Shown here: one piece after another, positions 7,822-15,428 of the stretch
Layout of the letters: each line of letters opens with the position of its first letter
Position numbering within the stretch: the first letter of the stretch is position 1
Source of the DNA: JAGMES01 sp023128035
GTDB lineage: Bacteria; Bacillota; Halanaerobiia; DY22613
Direction: 5' to 3'
Assembly (NCBI GenBank): GCA_030627905.1
Contig: DAOVRZ010000098.1
Coordinates: 1 to 23,047, forward strand
DNA: 23,047 bases
Translations under genes and position numbers: made by a program
The notes under the pieces: model-generated
What the model saw: the letters and a program-made list of their open reading frames with translations, nothing else
What the model was told of the DNA's origin: nothing
Database searches by the model: none

Positions 7822-8556
7822 TTATAAAAGGTTCAATTGTTCAAAACTTTTAAAACCTTCTTGAAGAATAATTACATGATCTAAAAAGTCCACATCCAAT
7901 ACCTCTCCAGCACTGACCAATCGCTTAGTACGTAAAATATCTTTCTTAGAAGGATTAGATAAATGATTTAAATGATTATGGGCTAAAATAATAGATGCTT
8001 TTTTCGGCAACAACATTGCAGTTCTAAAAACTAATTTTGGATCATAACTGATCCGCTTATTTGTTCCTTCTCCTAAAAGTTCCCAAGTGATTAAACGACT
8101 TTCTTCATCTAAAAAGAATATCATCATCCGCTTTTTGTCCAATCCATTAAATTTAACAAACAGATTATAAACATCTGTTGGAGATTGAACAAACTGTCCA
8201 ACATGAGTCATCTTTTCAAAACGATTCAAATTACATTTAACAAGAAACTCTTCTACAGAACTAATTTGTTGAATGGATTCATAAAAGTCTAACTGATCAT
8301 TGCAATTAATACTAGGTTCCCTCTTAGCTAAAAAAACCTCTTCTGAAGAAAGCTCTAGATGAAGGGTAATCTCTACAATATCTTCAAATGGATTAAGGTC
8401 AACAACTTGGTACTCTTTTTGATGGCATTTATTACAACGGAACAAAACAACTGTTTGGCCAGCATATTTTCCTATATTTTTATCAAAAGTCCCGATTCCT
8501 AATAAATCCTGCTTCTGAATCTCTCCACCACAATGTGTGCAATTTAATTTTGTCAT
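7822..8556 (-). CDS. RadC-like JAMM/MPN-domain protein with N-terminal zinc ribbon
   Basis: 244 residues. The N-terminus has a four-cysteine zinc ribbon (C6-x2-C9 and C41-x2-C44). The C-terminal half is a RadC/JAB domain: JAMM ligands H193-x-H195 and D206 in AHNHLNHLSNPSKKD, with E163 (GEG) as the candidate upstream acidic residue, then DVDFLDHVIIL, the RadC end. The classic HNHPSG is changed to HNHLNH. RadC is fused to a helix-hairpin-helix domain in its usual form; here a zinc ribbon and an unrecognised middle region (about 50-120) take its place. Metal-dependent hydrolase activity is plausible, but RadC-family function is not settled. Own ribosome site (AAGGGGG, eight bases before ATG) and own terminator: single-gene unit. 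Confidence 0.8.
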   Translation of the reverse strand: MTKLNCTHCGGEIQKQDLLGIGTFDKNIGKYAGQTVVLFRCNKCHQKEYQVVDLNPFEDIVEITLHLELSSEEVFLAKREPSINCNDQLDFYESIQQISSVEEFLVKCNLNRFEKMTHVGQFVQSPTDVYNLFVKFNGLDKKRMMIFFLDEESRLITWELLGEGTNKRISYDPKLVFRTAMLLPKKASIILAHNHLNHLSNPSKKDILRTKRLVSAGEVLDVDFLDHVIILQEGFKSFEQLNLL

Positions 8557-8958
8557 AGGTAGTACCCCCTTCTTTTTAGACCGCTCCTACTCTCTACTCA
8601 GAATGCACAAACTCACCTACAGGTTTGTTCCCTCACACGTACACGATATCAAAAGAAGACGTTGACAAACTAAATAAAAATTTCGACTTGCTAAATTATA
8701 TTGTTGAACACCCTAAAATATTATAATTTCTTTTACCTGGATTATAGGATATGATACTGTAGTTATGTATTCGCTAAATAATAAAAGTTATCCTTTAGAT
8801 TTAATCTAATATTATTCGTTAAATTATGGTATGCTATTTTATTATTCGACAATGTTTTTTGTGATTCAAGCTAATTTTAAAGCATTCATTAGAATAAAAA
8901 ACTGTAGTTGAACTAACTACAGTTTTTTTGACCATATTACTTTTAGCTAAATAAATTG
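8557..8958. other. Non-coding gap of about 400 bases
   Basis: Lies between the start of the RadC-like gene and the end of the radical SAM gene. It contains the 8896-8929 terminator. I found no convincing promoter for the RadC-like gene and no ORF with a ribosome site. A 19-codon plus-strand frame near 8850-8910 has no Shine-Dalgarno and is not called. Confidence 0.6.
8896..8929 (-). terminator. Terminator of the radical SAM gene (bidirectional form)
   Basis: A perfect 14-bp inverted repeat, AAAAAACTGTAGTT / AACTACAGTTTTTT, with a 5-base loop. It has T-runs on both strands, so it could stop transcripts from either side. It lies about 30 bases after the radical SAM stop codon. Confidence 0.85.
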
Positions 8959-10899
8959 TTAACAAATCTTTTTCTTCCTTAAAAATTCAATATTCTCCAC
9001 CACTTCTTCATCATAATCTAACTTATCAACAATTTCATCTACTCCAAATCCTTCAGTTATTAAATCCAATATTGACTTAATCTCTTTTCTCAAAGAATAA
9101 ATTTTCTTCCAATACAAATCCACTATCATAAGTTGGTCTTGATAAATTTTATAATAAATCCACGGTTTTAAACAGAGTGATTCATCATTTATTGCTCTAT
9201 TTTTAATATTTCCATCAATGGGAATAAGCAAAACCCAATGATCTCTGAAAATTATATTCTGTCTTAAAAACATTCCCATAGGTTCTGCCTTCACCCTCTT
9301 CAAAAGCTCTTCTAACTTTTCTTCATCTGTACCTTTTAAATATTTAAAAACAGAAGTCATAGCTAGCTCCTTTTGAGTAGGGTCAATTTTAATAAAAAAT
9401 TCATCAGGAGAATAACTCACTTGAGAATACTTACCCAAAGCAAATTTTCCACAGCCTGTCGAATGAATATATACTTCATTTTTGCTAATAAATTCAATGG
9501 TTTCCATAGCTTCATCAAAGGTTTCTGTAGGAAAACCGAAAAAGAAAAATAAATGATTCCAAAACCCAACATCATAACTTTCTTTTAATATTTTTTCAAC
9601 AATATCAGTTTGAATTCCCTTTTTAATCATCTTTAAAACTCTTGGATTTCCACTCTCTAACCCAAAGAAAATAATCCGCAAACCTGCATTATAGGCTCTT
9701 TGCAAAAGTTCTCTAGAAAAATCTTTATCAAATCGAGCATCAGTTGACCAAAAAATATTTAGATTTTCTTCTTCAATAAGTTCCACCAATTCCTGCAAGG
9801 CATCAGGCCTAATAGCCTCATCTGTAAAATTTATATATTGAACCCCATACTTTCTTTGAAGGTATTTAATATCATATAAGATATTCTCTTTAGATCGTTT
9901 TTGATAATGATCTTGATAAATATAAGCATGATCACAAAAGGTACACTTTCCCCAATAACATCCTCGAGAAGTCAATAAAGGAAGAACAGGTTCAGGCCAA
10001 AAATATAATCCTAAACGTTCTTCATCAAATTCAGGGCAAGGTAAACTATTGATTTCAACTAAAGAACCAATCTTATTTATCACAACCTTACCTTCGTGAT
10101 TTCGATAGATCAAATTAGGGACATCTTTAAGCTCATCCCCGTTTTCAAGGGTAAGAATTAATTTATGTAAAGATTCTTCACCTTCAAACATAACTATACC
10201 ATCAATCAAATCAAATAATTCAGGATAACCTTTCAATGACTCTCCCCATCGACTGGCAATACTCCCACCCAAAATAATTTTAAGCTTAGGAATTCTTTCT
10301 TTTATCATAGAGGCTAAGATAAATGTAGGAATGACTTGCAAAGGGCCAGAAACTGATAAACCAATCAAATCTATATCCTGAATTATAGTGTCAAGATAAT
10401 CTTCAAAAATTGGATAAAAAATATGTTTTTCTCTCTCATCCACACTTCGCATAATATTTTTAACTTCGCCATAATCATACTTATAATTTCCATAGCCAAA
10501 CTCAATACTCTCTGGAGAATAGGCCAAAGACCAGATTTCTAGACAATATTCTAAAAAACCCCGGCATTTTATATAGACATCTAAATTGAGACTATCACGA
10601 CTTCTAAACTGAGCTTTCACCTTTTCCACGTTTTGCAATAAATAATCATTCATCCATTCAAAATTATGAATTTTCTTTTTTTCTTCTTCAGAATACTCAT
10701 TTTTTATGGTTCTCTCCCTAATAATCTTAATCGCTCTAGATAGATAAGATGGAGATAAAATTCTATCATAGGTAAAGATATTTAAATCAAACTGTTCTAC
10801 GTCAATCCCCTTTTCTTTAAGGTATGAGAAAAGACTAGGAATGCTCAAATATGGTTGTGTAACTTCCCAAGAAGGTGGAAAAATCAATTTAACTTTCAT
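8959..10899 (-). CDS. B12-binding-domain radical SAM enzyme with RRE/PqqD-like C-terminus
   Basis: 646 residues from the ATG at 10899. AGAGGA is about ten bases upstream, while a GTG nine bases earlier would sit almost on that site. An N-terminal cobalamin-binding-type Rossmann domain (about 1-235: LIFPPSWEVTQPYLSIPSLF, later LGGSIAS) lacks an obvious DxHxxG, as is common in class-B enzymes. The radical SAM core begins with C314-x4-C319-x2-C322 (RGCYWGKCTFCDH), one residue longer than CX3CX2C, and continues with FTDEAI and FFGLESGN. The last 75 residues form a winged-helix-like unit (YYKIYQDQLMIVDLYWKKIY, then IVDKL...EEVVENIEFLRKK) resembling PqqD/RRE peptide-recognition domains. Substrate unknown; peptide modification or methylation are possibilities. 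Terminators lie on both sides, so it is transcribed apart from its neighbours. Confidence 0.85.
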   Translation of the reverse strand: MKVKLIFPPSWEVTQPYLSIPSLFSYLKEKGIDVEQFDLNIFTYDRILSPSYLSRAIKIIRERTIKNEYSEEEKKKIHNFEWMNDYLLQNVEKVKAQFRSRDSLNLDVYIKCRGFLEYCLEIWSLAYSPESIEFGYGNYKYDYGEVKNIMRSVDEREKHIFYPIFEDYLDTIIQDIDLIGLSVSGPLQVIPTFILASMIKERIPKLKIILGGSIASRWGESLKGYPELFDLIDGIVMFEGEESLHKLILTLENGDELKDVPNLIYRNHEGKVVINKIGSLVEINSLPCPEFDEERLGLYFWPEPVLPLLTSRGCYWGKCTFCDHAYIYQDHYQKRSKENILYDIKYLQRKYGVQYINFTDEAIRPDALQELVELIEEENLNIFWSTDARFDKDFSRELLQRAYNAGLRIIFFGLESGNPRVLKMIKKGIQTDIVEKILKESYDVGFWNHLFFFFGFPTETFDEAMETIEFISKNEVYIHSTGCGKFALGKYSQVSYSPDEFFIKIDPTQKELAMTSVFKYLKGTDEEKLEELLKRVKAEPMGMFLRQNIIFRDHWVLLIPIDGNIKNRAINDESLCLKPWIYYKIYQDQLMIVDLYWKKIYSLRKEIKSILDLITEGFGVDEIVDKLDYDEEVVENIEFLRKKKIC

Positions 10900-10934
10900 T
10901 TTTAACACTTCCTCTAATAATCTTGATCATTATT

Positions 10935-10966
10935 AAAAGGGTTGGAAATTACATCCCAACCCTTTT
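10935..10966 (-). terminator. Terminator after mtaD
   Basis: An 11-bp perfect stem (AAAAGGGTTGG / CCAACCCTTTT) with a 10-base loop, ending on the minus strand in TTTTAATAA. It closes the mtnA-ahcY-mtaD operon before the radical SAM gene. Confidence 0.85.
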
Positions 10967-10985
10967 CTAAATCAATGTATTATTT

Positions 10986-12290
10986 TTAGCGATTTACTAA
11001 TTCCTGAGCTGCTCTCTCTGCTTCAAAAATAATTTTTTCCTCATCAATTGTCTTCATCTCGCGATTTTCCATCAAAATCTTACCATTAACTATAACAGTC
11101 TCAATATCACTTGATTGAGCTGAATAAACAGTATGTGCAATAATATTGTGGCGTGGTGTTAGATGAGGTTTCTTAAAGTCAAAGATTACCAAATCAGCTT
11201 TTTTACCTACTTCTAAAGTACCTAATTCATCATTTTGACCAATTACCTGTGCTCCGTATATCGTACCCATCCGTAAGCACTCATATGCAGGTAAAGCTGT
11301 AGAATCCATAGTTCCTACCTTTTGCAATAATGCAGCAGTACTCATCTCTTCTAATAAATCGAGATTATTATTACTAGAAGCACCATCAGTACCAATTCCG
11401 ACAATAAGACCCTCATTCATCATCCGTTGAATAGGTGCTATACCACTAGCAAGTTTCATATTACTTTGTGGATTATGTGCTATCCCCAAAGCTTTTGCCT
11501 GTTTCATTATTGCAAAATCTTCATCTGTAAGATGAACACAATGAGCTGCTAAAACAGGATATTCAAAAAGTCCTACTTCTGCCATCAGCTGAATTGGTGT
11601 TTTACCATATTGATCTTTGATAGTCTTAATTTCAGTCTCAGTTTCACAAAGATGAATATGAAGAGGTACATTCAGTTCATCAGCAATCTTTAAAATACGC
11701 TTTAAATAATCAGGTGGGCAGGTATAAGGAGCATGAGGACCTAACATAGTATGAATCCGTCCATCAGCTTTTCCTTCCCAGTCAATGCAGAACTGACGAC
11801 CAACTTCTAAATCCTTCTCACCATTTGAGCCAACCCCAATCATCCCATGGGATAAAACTCCACGAATTCCTGACTCCTCAACAGCTTTAGCTGTCTCATC
11901 CATATAAAAATACATATCAGCAAAACAGGTAGTTCCTGATTTAATCATCTCCAATATAGCAACCATTGAGCCCCAATATACATCTTTTGCGGTCAATTTC
12001 GCTTCTATAGGCCAGATTTTTTTCTCCATCCATTCCATTAATGGTAGATCATCTGCATAACTACGAAACAATGTCATGGCTGCATGAGTATGGGTATTGA
12101 TCAATCCAGGCATAATTACCTTATCTTTAGCTTCGATTACCCGGTTAAATTCCCATTCTTCGGGAAGATCATTTGCTTGTCCTACAAATATAAATTTATC
12201 ATCTACAATGACAACTGCACTATCACAGATGACATGAGTATCTTTTTTCATGGTCATCAAATCTGCACCACGAATCAATAATTTTCCCAT
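10986..12290 (-). CDS. mtaD: 5-methylthioadenosine/S-adenosylhomocysteine deaminase
   Basis: 434 residues, normal length. Amidohydrolase-fold metalloenzyme that deaminates MTA and SAH to the inosyl forms; some relatives act on 5'-deoxyadenosine. Ligand motifs are complete: H67-x-H69 (NTHTHA), GPHAPYT (H186), H211-x-H213-LCE216, AAH250CVH and D302 (GTDGASSNNN). The PGLINTHTH opening and the closing VIVNGK region form the small beta domain. GAGGAGG precedes the ATG by eight bases. It is the third gene of an operon with mtnA and ahcY, all acting on products of SAM use. Having both AhcY and this deaminase gives two routes for SAH. Confidence 0.93.
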   Translation of the reverse strand: MGKLLIRGADLMTMKKDTHVICDSAVVIVDDKFIFVGQANDLPEEWEFNRVIEAKDKVIMPGLINTHTHAAMTLFRSYADDLPLMEWMEKKIWPIEAKLTAKDVYWGSMVAILEMIKSGTTCFADMYFYMDETAKAVEESGIRGVLSHGMIGVGSNGEKDLEVGRQFCIDWEGKADGRIHTMLGPHAPYTCPPDYLKRILKIADELNVPLHIHLCETETEIKTIKDQYGKTPIQLMAEVGLFEYPVLAAHCVHLTDEDFAIMKQAKALGIAHNPQSNMKLASGIAPIQRMMNEGLIVGIGTDGASSNNNLDLLEEMSTAALLQKVGTMDSTALPAYECLRMGTIYGAQVIGQNDELGTLEVGKKADLVIFDFKKPHLTPRHNIIAHTVYSAQSSDIETVIVNGKILMENREMKTIDEEKIIFEAERAAQELVNR

Positions 12291-12328
12291 CTATTCAGCC
12301 TCCTCAAATATCTTACTCAAACTTGGGA

Positions 12329-13582
12329 CTAGGCTTTCCAACTTGCGAGATACTTAACCTGTTCATTAGTTAGTTCATCAATATTAACACCCAAACTCTT
12401 AAGGCGCATATTTGCTACATGTTCATCAATTTCTGCACTTACGGGATATAGTTTACCTTCTAAATTTTGGTAATTATCATTCATCTCTTTTATACTCATA
12501 GCCTGAAGAGCAAAAGTCATATCCATAATTTCAGCAGGATGACCATCTCCAGAAGCTAAATTAACTAATCTTCCTTCGGCCAATAAATATAATTTACGTC
12601 CATCAGGCATAGTGAACTCTCCGATATTATGTCTAGCTTCTCTTACAGATGTAGCCATCTTTCCAAGTTCTACTTTATCAATCTCACAATCAAAATGCCC
12701 TGCATTACTCATTATTGCATGATCTTTCATCACTTCAAAATGTTCCTTGCGGATTACATTGATATTTCCAGTTACTGTAACAAAGTAATCTCCTAATTTT
12801 GCAGCTTCAATCATTGGCATAACTCTAAATCCATCCATTACTGCTTCATTTGCTTTAATTGGGTCAATTTCAGTAACAATAACATTAGCACCCAGACCTT
12901 TTGCCCTCATTGCAATACCTTTACCACACCAACCATAACCGATTACTACTACATTCGTACCAGCTACAACCAAATTGGTTGTACGCATAATACCATCCCA
13001 TGTAGATTGACCAGTGCCATAACGATTATCGAAGAGATACTTACAATAAGCATCATTCACAGAAACCATTGGAAATTCCAATTCTCCTGCTTTTTCCATA
13101 GCAACGAGACGATGAATTCCAGTCGTTGTCTCTTCAGCTCCACCACGGATCTTAGGTAATAATTCACGGCGTGAAGTGTGAAGCATATGAACCATATCGC
13201 CACCATCATCAATAATTAAATCTGGTTCGCAATCTAACACCCAGTTCACTTGTTCCTCATATTCTTCGGCAGTACAATTGTGCCAATCATATACGGTAAT
13301 ACCATCTTCAACTAAAGCAGCTGCAATAGGATCTTGTGTAGATAATGGATTAGAACCTGTAATAACAACATCAGCTCCACCTGCCTGTACAACTTTAGCA
13401 AGATAGGCTGTCTTTGCTTCTAAATGAAGACAAATAGCCACAGTTAACCCTTTAAAAGGTTGCTCTTTTTCAAATACATTTCGTACCTCATTCAAAACCG
13501 GCATATGTTCTTGAACCCAACTTATTCTGCGATGCCCCTCAGCAGCAAGACTCATCTCCTTTACTTTTGACTCTCTTCTCAT
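12329..13582 (-). CDS. ahcY: Adenosylhomocysteinase (S-adenosylhomocysteine hydrolase)
   Basis: 417 residues, cytosolic NAD+-dependent enzyme splitting SAH into adenosine and homocysteine. The substrate region includes DDGGDM (125-130), EET (150-152) and NDAYCKYLFDNRYGTGQS (176-193), with the lysine, aspartate and asparagine that act in catalysis (K181, D185, N186). The NAD motif is VVIGYGWCGKGIA (213-224). NAGHFDCEID and the C-terminal KSLGVNIDELTNEQVKYL segment are typical. At 417 residues it is the shorter bacterial/archaeal form. It begins 12 bases after mtnA and ends 38 bases before mtaD, so the three are almost certainly co-transcribed. Confidence 0.96.
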   Translation of the reverse strand: MRRESKVKEMSLAAEGHRRISWVQEHMPVLNEVRNVFEKEQPFKGLTVAICLHLEAKTAYLAKVVQAGGADVVITGSNPLSTQDPIAAALVEDGITVYDWHNCTAEEYEEQVNWVLDCEPDLIIDDGGDMVHMLHTSRRELLPKIRGGAEETTTGIHRLVAMEKAGELEFPMVSVNDAYCKYLFDNRYGTGQSTWDGIMRTTNLVVAGTNVVVIGYGWCGKGIAMRAKGLGANVIVTEIDPIKANEAVMDGFRVMPMIEAAKLGDYFVTVTGNINVIRKEHFEVMKDHAIMSNAGHFDCEIDKVELGKMATSVREARHNIGEFTMPDGRKLYLLAEGRLVNLASGDGHPAEIMDMTFALQAMSIKEMNDNYQNLEGKLYPVSAEIDEHVANMRLKSLGVNIDELTNEQVKYLASWKA

Positions 13583-13594
13583 TTTTTAACCCCC

Positions 13595-14644
13595 TCATTT
13601 TATTTTTTTCTGTAAATCTAAAATTTTATTCTTATCTGGATTTTCAATCACGCCATATTCAGTAATAATTCCAGTAATATTCTCATGTGGAGTTACATCA
13701 AAGGCAGGATTGAAAATCTCAACACCTTCTGGTGCAATTTGTACATCAAAAACATGAGTCACTTCTCTACTAGACCGTTCTTCAATCGGAATCTCGTCAC
13801 CAGTAGCTATACTAAAATCAAAAGTTGATATTGGTGCGGCTATATAAAAAGGAATTCCATGCTCTTTTGCCAAAACAGAAAGAGAATAAGTTCCAATTTT
13901 ATTGGCTGCATCTCCATTAGCAGCAATTCGATCAGCCCCGACAACGATCTTTTGAATACGACCGATTTTCATTGCATGACCCGCCATATTGTCAGTAATC
14001 AAAGTAACAGGGATCTTCTCCTGTACCATTTCCCAGGCTGTTAATCGTGCTCCCTGTAAATAAGGTCTTGTCTCATCTGCATAAACATCAATTTTCTTAC
14101 CTGCTTCGTTTGCTGCACGAATTACACCAAGTGCTGTTCCGTAATCCACAGTAGCTAAAGCTCCTGCATTACAATGAGTCAAAATAGTATCGCCATCATC
14201 GATTAAAGGTTCACCAAAGGAACCAATCTTACGATTGATTTCAATATCTTCATCAGCAATCTGATTAGCCTCTTTTACTAATTCATCTTTTAACTCATCT
14301 AAAGATAAATCCTTTTTAGATTTGGCAACTTCAGTCATTCGCTCAATTGCCCAAAATAAATTTACAGCAGTTGGACGAGTTTGGCTAAGATATTCACATA
14401 CTTCTTCTAACTCTTTTAACAAAGATGATACGTCCTTTGTAGTGCTGGTTAAAGCACCAATTGCAATACCATAAGCTGCTGTAGCGCCAATTGCAGGTGC
14501 CCCTCTAACCACCATTTCCCGAATACAATCACCTACTTCTTGATAAGTACTACAGGTAATAAATTCGGTAATAACTGGAAGTTTTCTTTGGTCCAATAAC
14601 TTCAATTTTCCATCATTGTAAATCATTGTTTTGATAGATTCCAT
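13595..14644 (-). CDS. mtnA: S-methyl-5-thioribose-1-phosphate isomerase
   Basis: 349 residues. Converts methylthioribose-1-phosphate to methylthioribulose-1-phosphate in MTA salvage; members of this family also act on 5-deoxyribose-1-phosphate. Hallmarks: RGAPAIG (48-54), catalytic C158 (THCNAG) and D238 (VGADRIAANGDAANKIG), and YADETRPYLQGARLTAWE (188-205), which distinguishes it from eIF2B-alpha relatives. GGAGG lies six bases before the ATG. First gene of the operon. MTR kinase, MTA phosphorylase and the lower pathway enzymes are not in the window, so the source of its substrate must be encoded elsewhere. Confidence 0.95.
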   Translation of the reverse strand: MESIKTMIYNDGKLKLLDQRKLPVITEFITCSTYQEVGDCIREMVVRGAPAIGATAAYGIAIGALTSTTKDVSSLLKELEEVCEYLSQTRPTAVNLFWAIERMTEVAKSKKDLSLDELKDELVKEANQIADEDIEINRKIGSFGEPLIDDGDTILTHCNAGALATVDYGTALGVIRAANEAGKKIDVYADETRPYLQGARLTAWEMVQEKIPVTLITDNMAGHAMKIGRIQKIVVGADRIAANGDAANKIGTYSLSVLAKEHGIPFYIAAPISTFDFSIATGDEIPIEERSSREVTHVFDVQIAPEGVEIFNPAFDVTPHENITGIITEYGVIENPDKNKILDLQKKIK

Positions 14645-14660
14645 TTTATTCCTCCAATCT

Positions 14661-14684
14661 ATATATTCATCAGTATGAATATAT
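14661..14684. promoter_or_regulatory. Perfect 10-bp inverted repeat ahead of mtnA
   Basis: ATATATTCAT-CAGT-ATGAATATAT lies only a few bases upstream of the mtnA ribosome site. It could be an operator or an RNA hairpin next to the Shine-Dalgarno. A further TATTCAT lies upstream (on the minus strand). I could not settle a promoter here, and there is no S-box-like riboswitch. Confidence 0.45.
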
Positions 14685-14773
14685 ACTAATTTCTAGACAA
14701 ATGAATAGATTCCTTCTACTTTTTTGAAATTTAAAAACAATCTCACAAATTGTATCTACTTCTAAAATCTAAC

Positions 14774-14892
14774 TTTATCTTTTGAGTTAAGACCCCCACT
14801 TCTATAAGTGGTGGGAATTGTTTTTAATCTTCAGTGGGGGTAGAATCCCCTACTGAAGCCCCAATGTTCAGCTTTAGCTGGACGAGTTCACT
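14774..14892 (+). repeat. 119-bp three-hairpin element, copy 1
   Basis: Begins TTTATCTTTT and ends GAGTTCACT. Hairpin 1 is 14793-14815 (CCACTT/AAGTGG with flanking CCC/GGG), followed by TTGTTTTTAATC. Hairpin 2 is 14829-14858 (CTTCAGT.../...ACTGAAG). Hairpin 3 is 14866-14883 (GTTCAGCT/AGCTGGAC). All four copies in the window are exactly 119 bp. This one lies between divergent mtnA and the XRE gene. No target duplication is visible. It is probably a non-autonomous mobile element or a structured RNA; the IS200/IS605 style (hairpin ends, no duplication) is the closest known model. Confidence 0.9.
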
Positions 14893-15044
14893 CTCGATTA
14901 ATCACTTTATTCCTTTGAAAATATGAGAGTTTTGACCTTGCATTTTCTAAAAAGTAAACAAGTAATAGTTTCCTAAAAGAAGGATTTTCTTACTGATATG
15001 AAGAATTATCCACAGAGTAGTTTACACACAGAAAGGATGAGATA
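14893..15044 (+). promoter_or_regulatory. Upstream region of the XRE-peptidase operon
   Basis: A weak sigma-A-like pair is present (TTGACC, 17 bases, TAAACA, near 14925-14955). A perfect DnaA-box sequence TTATCCACA lies at 15006-15014, about 30 bases before the XRE start. GTAAAC and GTTTAC half-sites flank the region, and AAAGGATGAG is the ribosome site. The promoter call is tentative. Confidence 0.35.
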
Positions 15045-15404
15045 ATGAATCCAATTGAAATCGGCACACGTTTAAAAAAAGTTAGATTAAAATTTCAATA
15101 CTCTACACGAGACTTAGAAAAAGAATTAGGCATCTCAAACGGATATCTATCACTTTTAGAAAATGGTAAACGTCTACCATCCCTAACTACTTTAGGACTA
15201 CTCTGTACATTTTATAAAATTCCAATATCGTATGTCTTAGGAGAAGATTTATTTCAAGGTCTTGATGAACAGGAAAAAGAAATTTTATTAGACCTACTTA
15301 AGTCTGAAGAACGCTCTACGTTGCTCTGGGAAACCAGACATTTAGCAGATGAAGAAATTCAAAAAATTATCGAAGTAATTAAATTAGTTCCATCCAAATC
15401 TTAA
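15045..15404 (+). CDS. XRE-family transcriptional regulator
   Basis: 119 residues. An N-terminal Cro/C1 helix-turn-helix (about 6-62: IGTRLKKVRLKFQYSTRDLE, then LGISNGYLSLLENGKRLPSL) is followed by a short acidic helical C-terminus, probably for dimerisation, in the style of SinR-like small regulators. It is 24 bases ahead of the peptidase gene on the same strand and likely regulates that two-gene unit, an inference from position. The unit is bracketed by inverted copies of the 119-bp element, and its orientation is opposite to all other substantial genes here. Confidence 0.9.
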   Translation: MNPIEIGTRLKKVRLKFQYSTRDLEKELGISNGYLSLLENGKRLPSLTTLGLLCTFYKIPISYVLGEDLFQGLDEQEKEILLDLLKSEERSTLLWETRHLADEEIQKIIEVIKLVPSKS

Positions 15405-15428
15405 AATTAATAGCAAGGGGGTAACAAG

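Noticed and set aside
8660..8700. Plus-strand promoter around TTGACA near 8662
   Set aside because: No matching -10 at 16-18 bases and no gene downstream on that strand.
8850..8910. Small plus-strand ORF as RiPP precursor for the radical SAM enzyme
   Set aside because: 19 codons, no ribosome site, ends in the terminator hairpin and lacks a leader/core pattern.
14645..14773. SAM (S-box) riboswitch upstream of mtnA
   Set aside because: The expected multi-helix core and terminator are absent; only a simple 10-bp inverted repeat is present.
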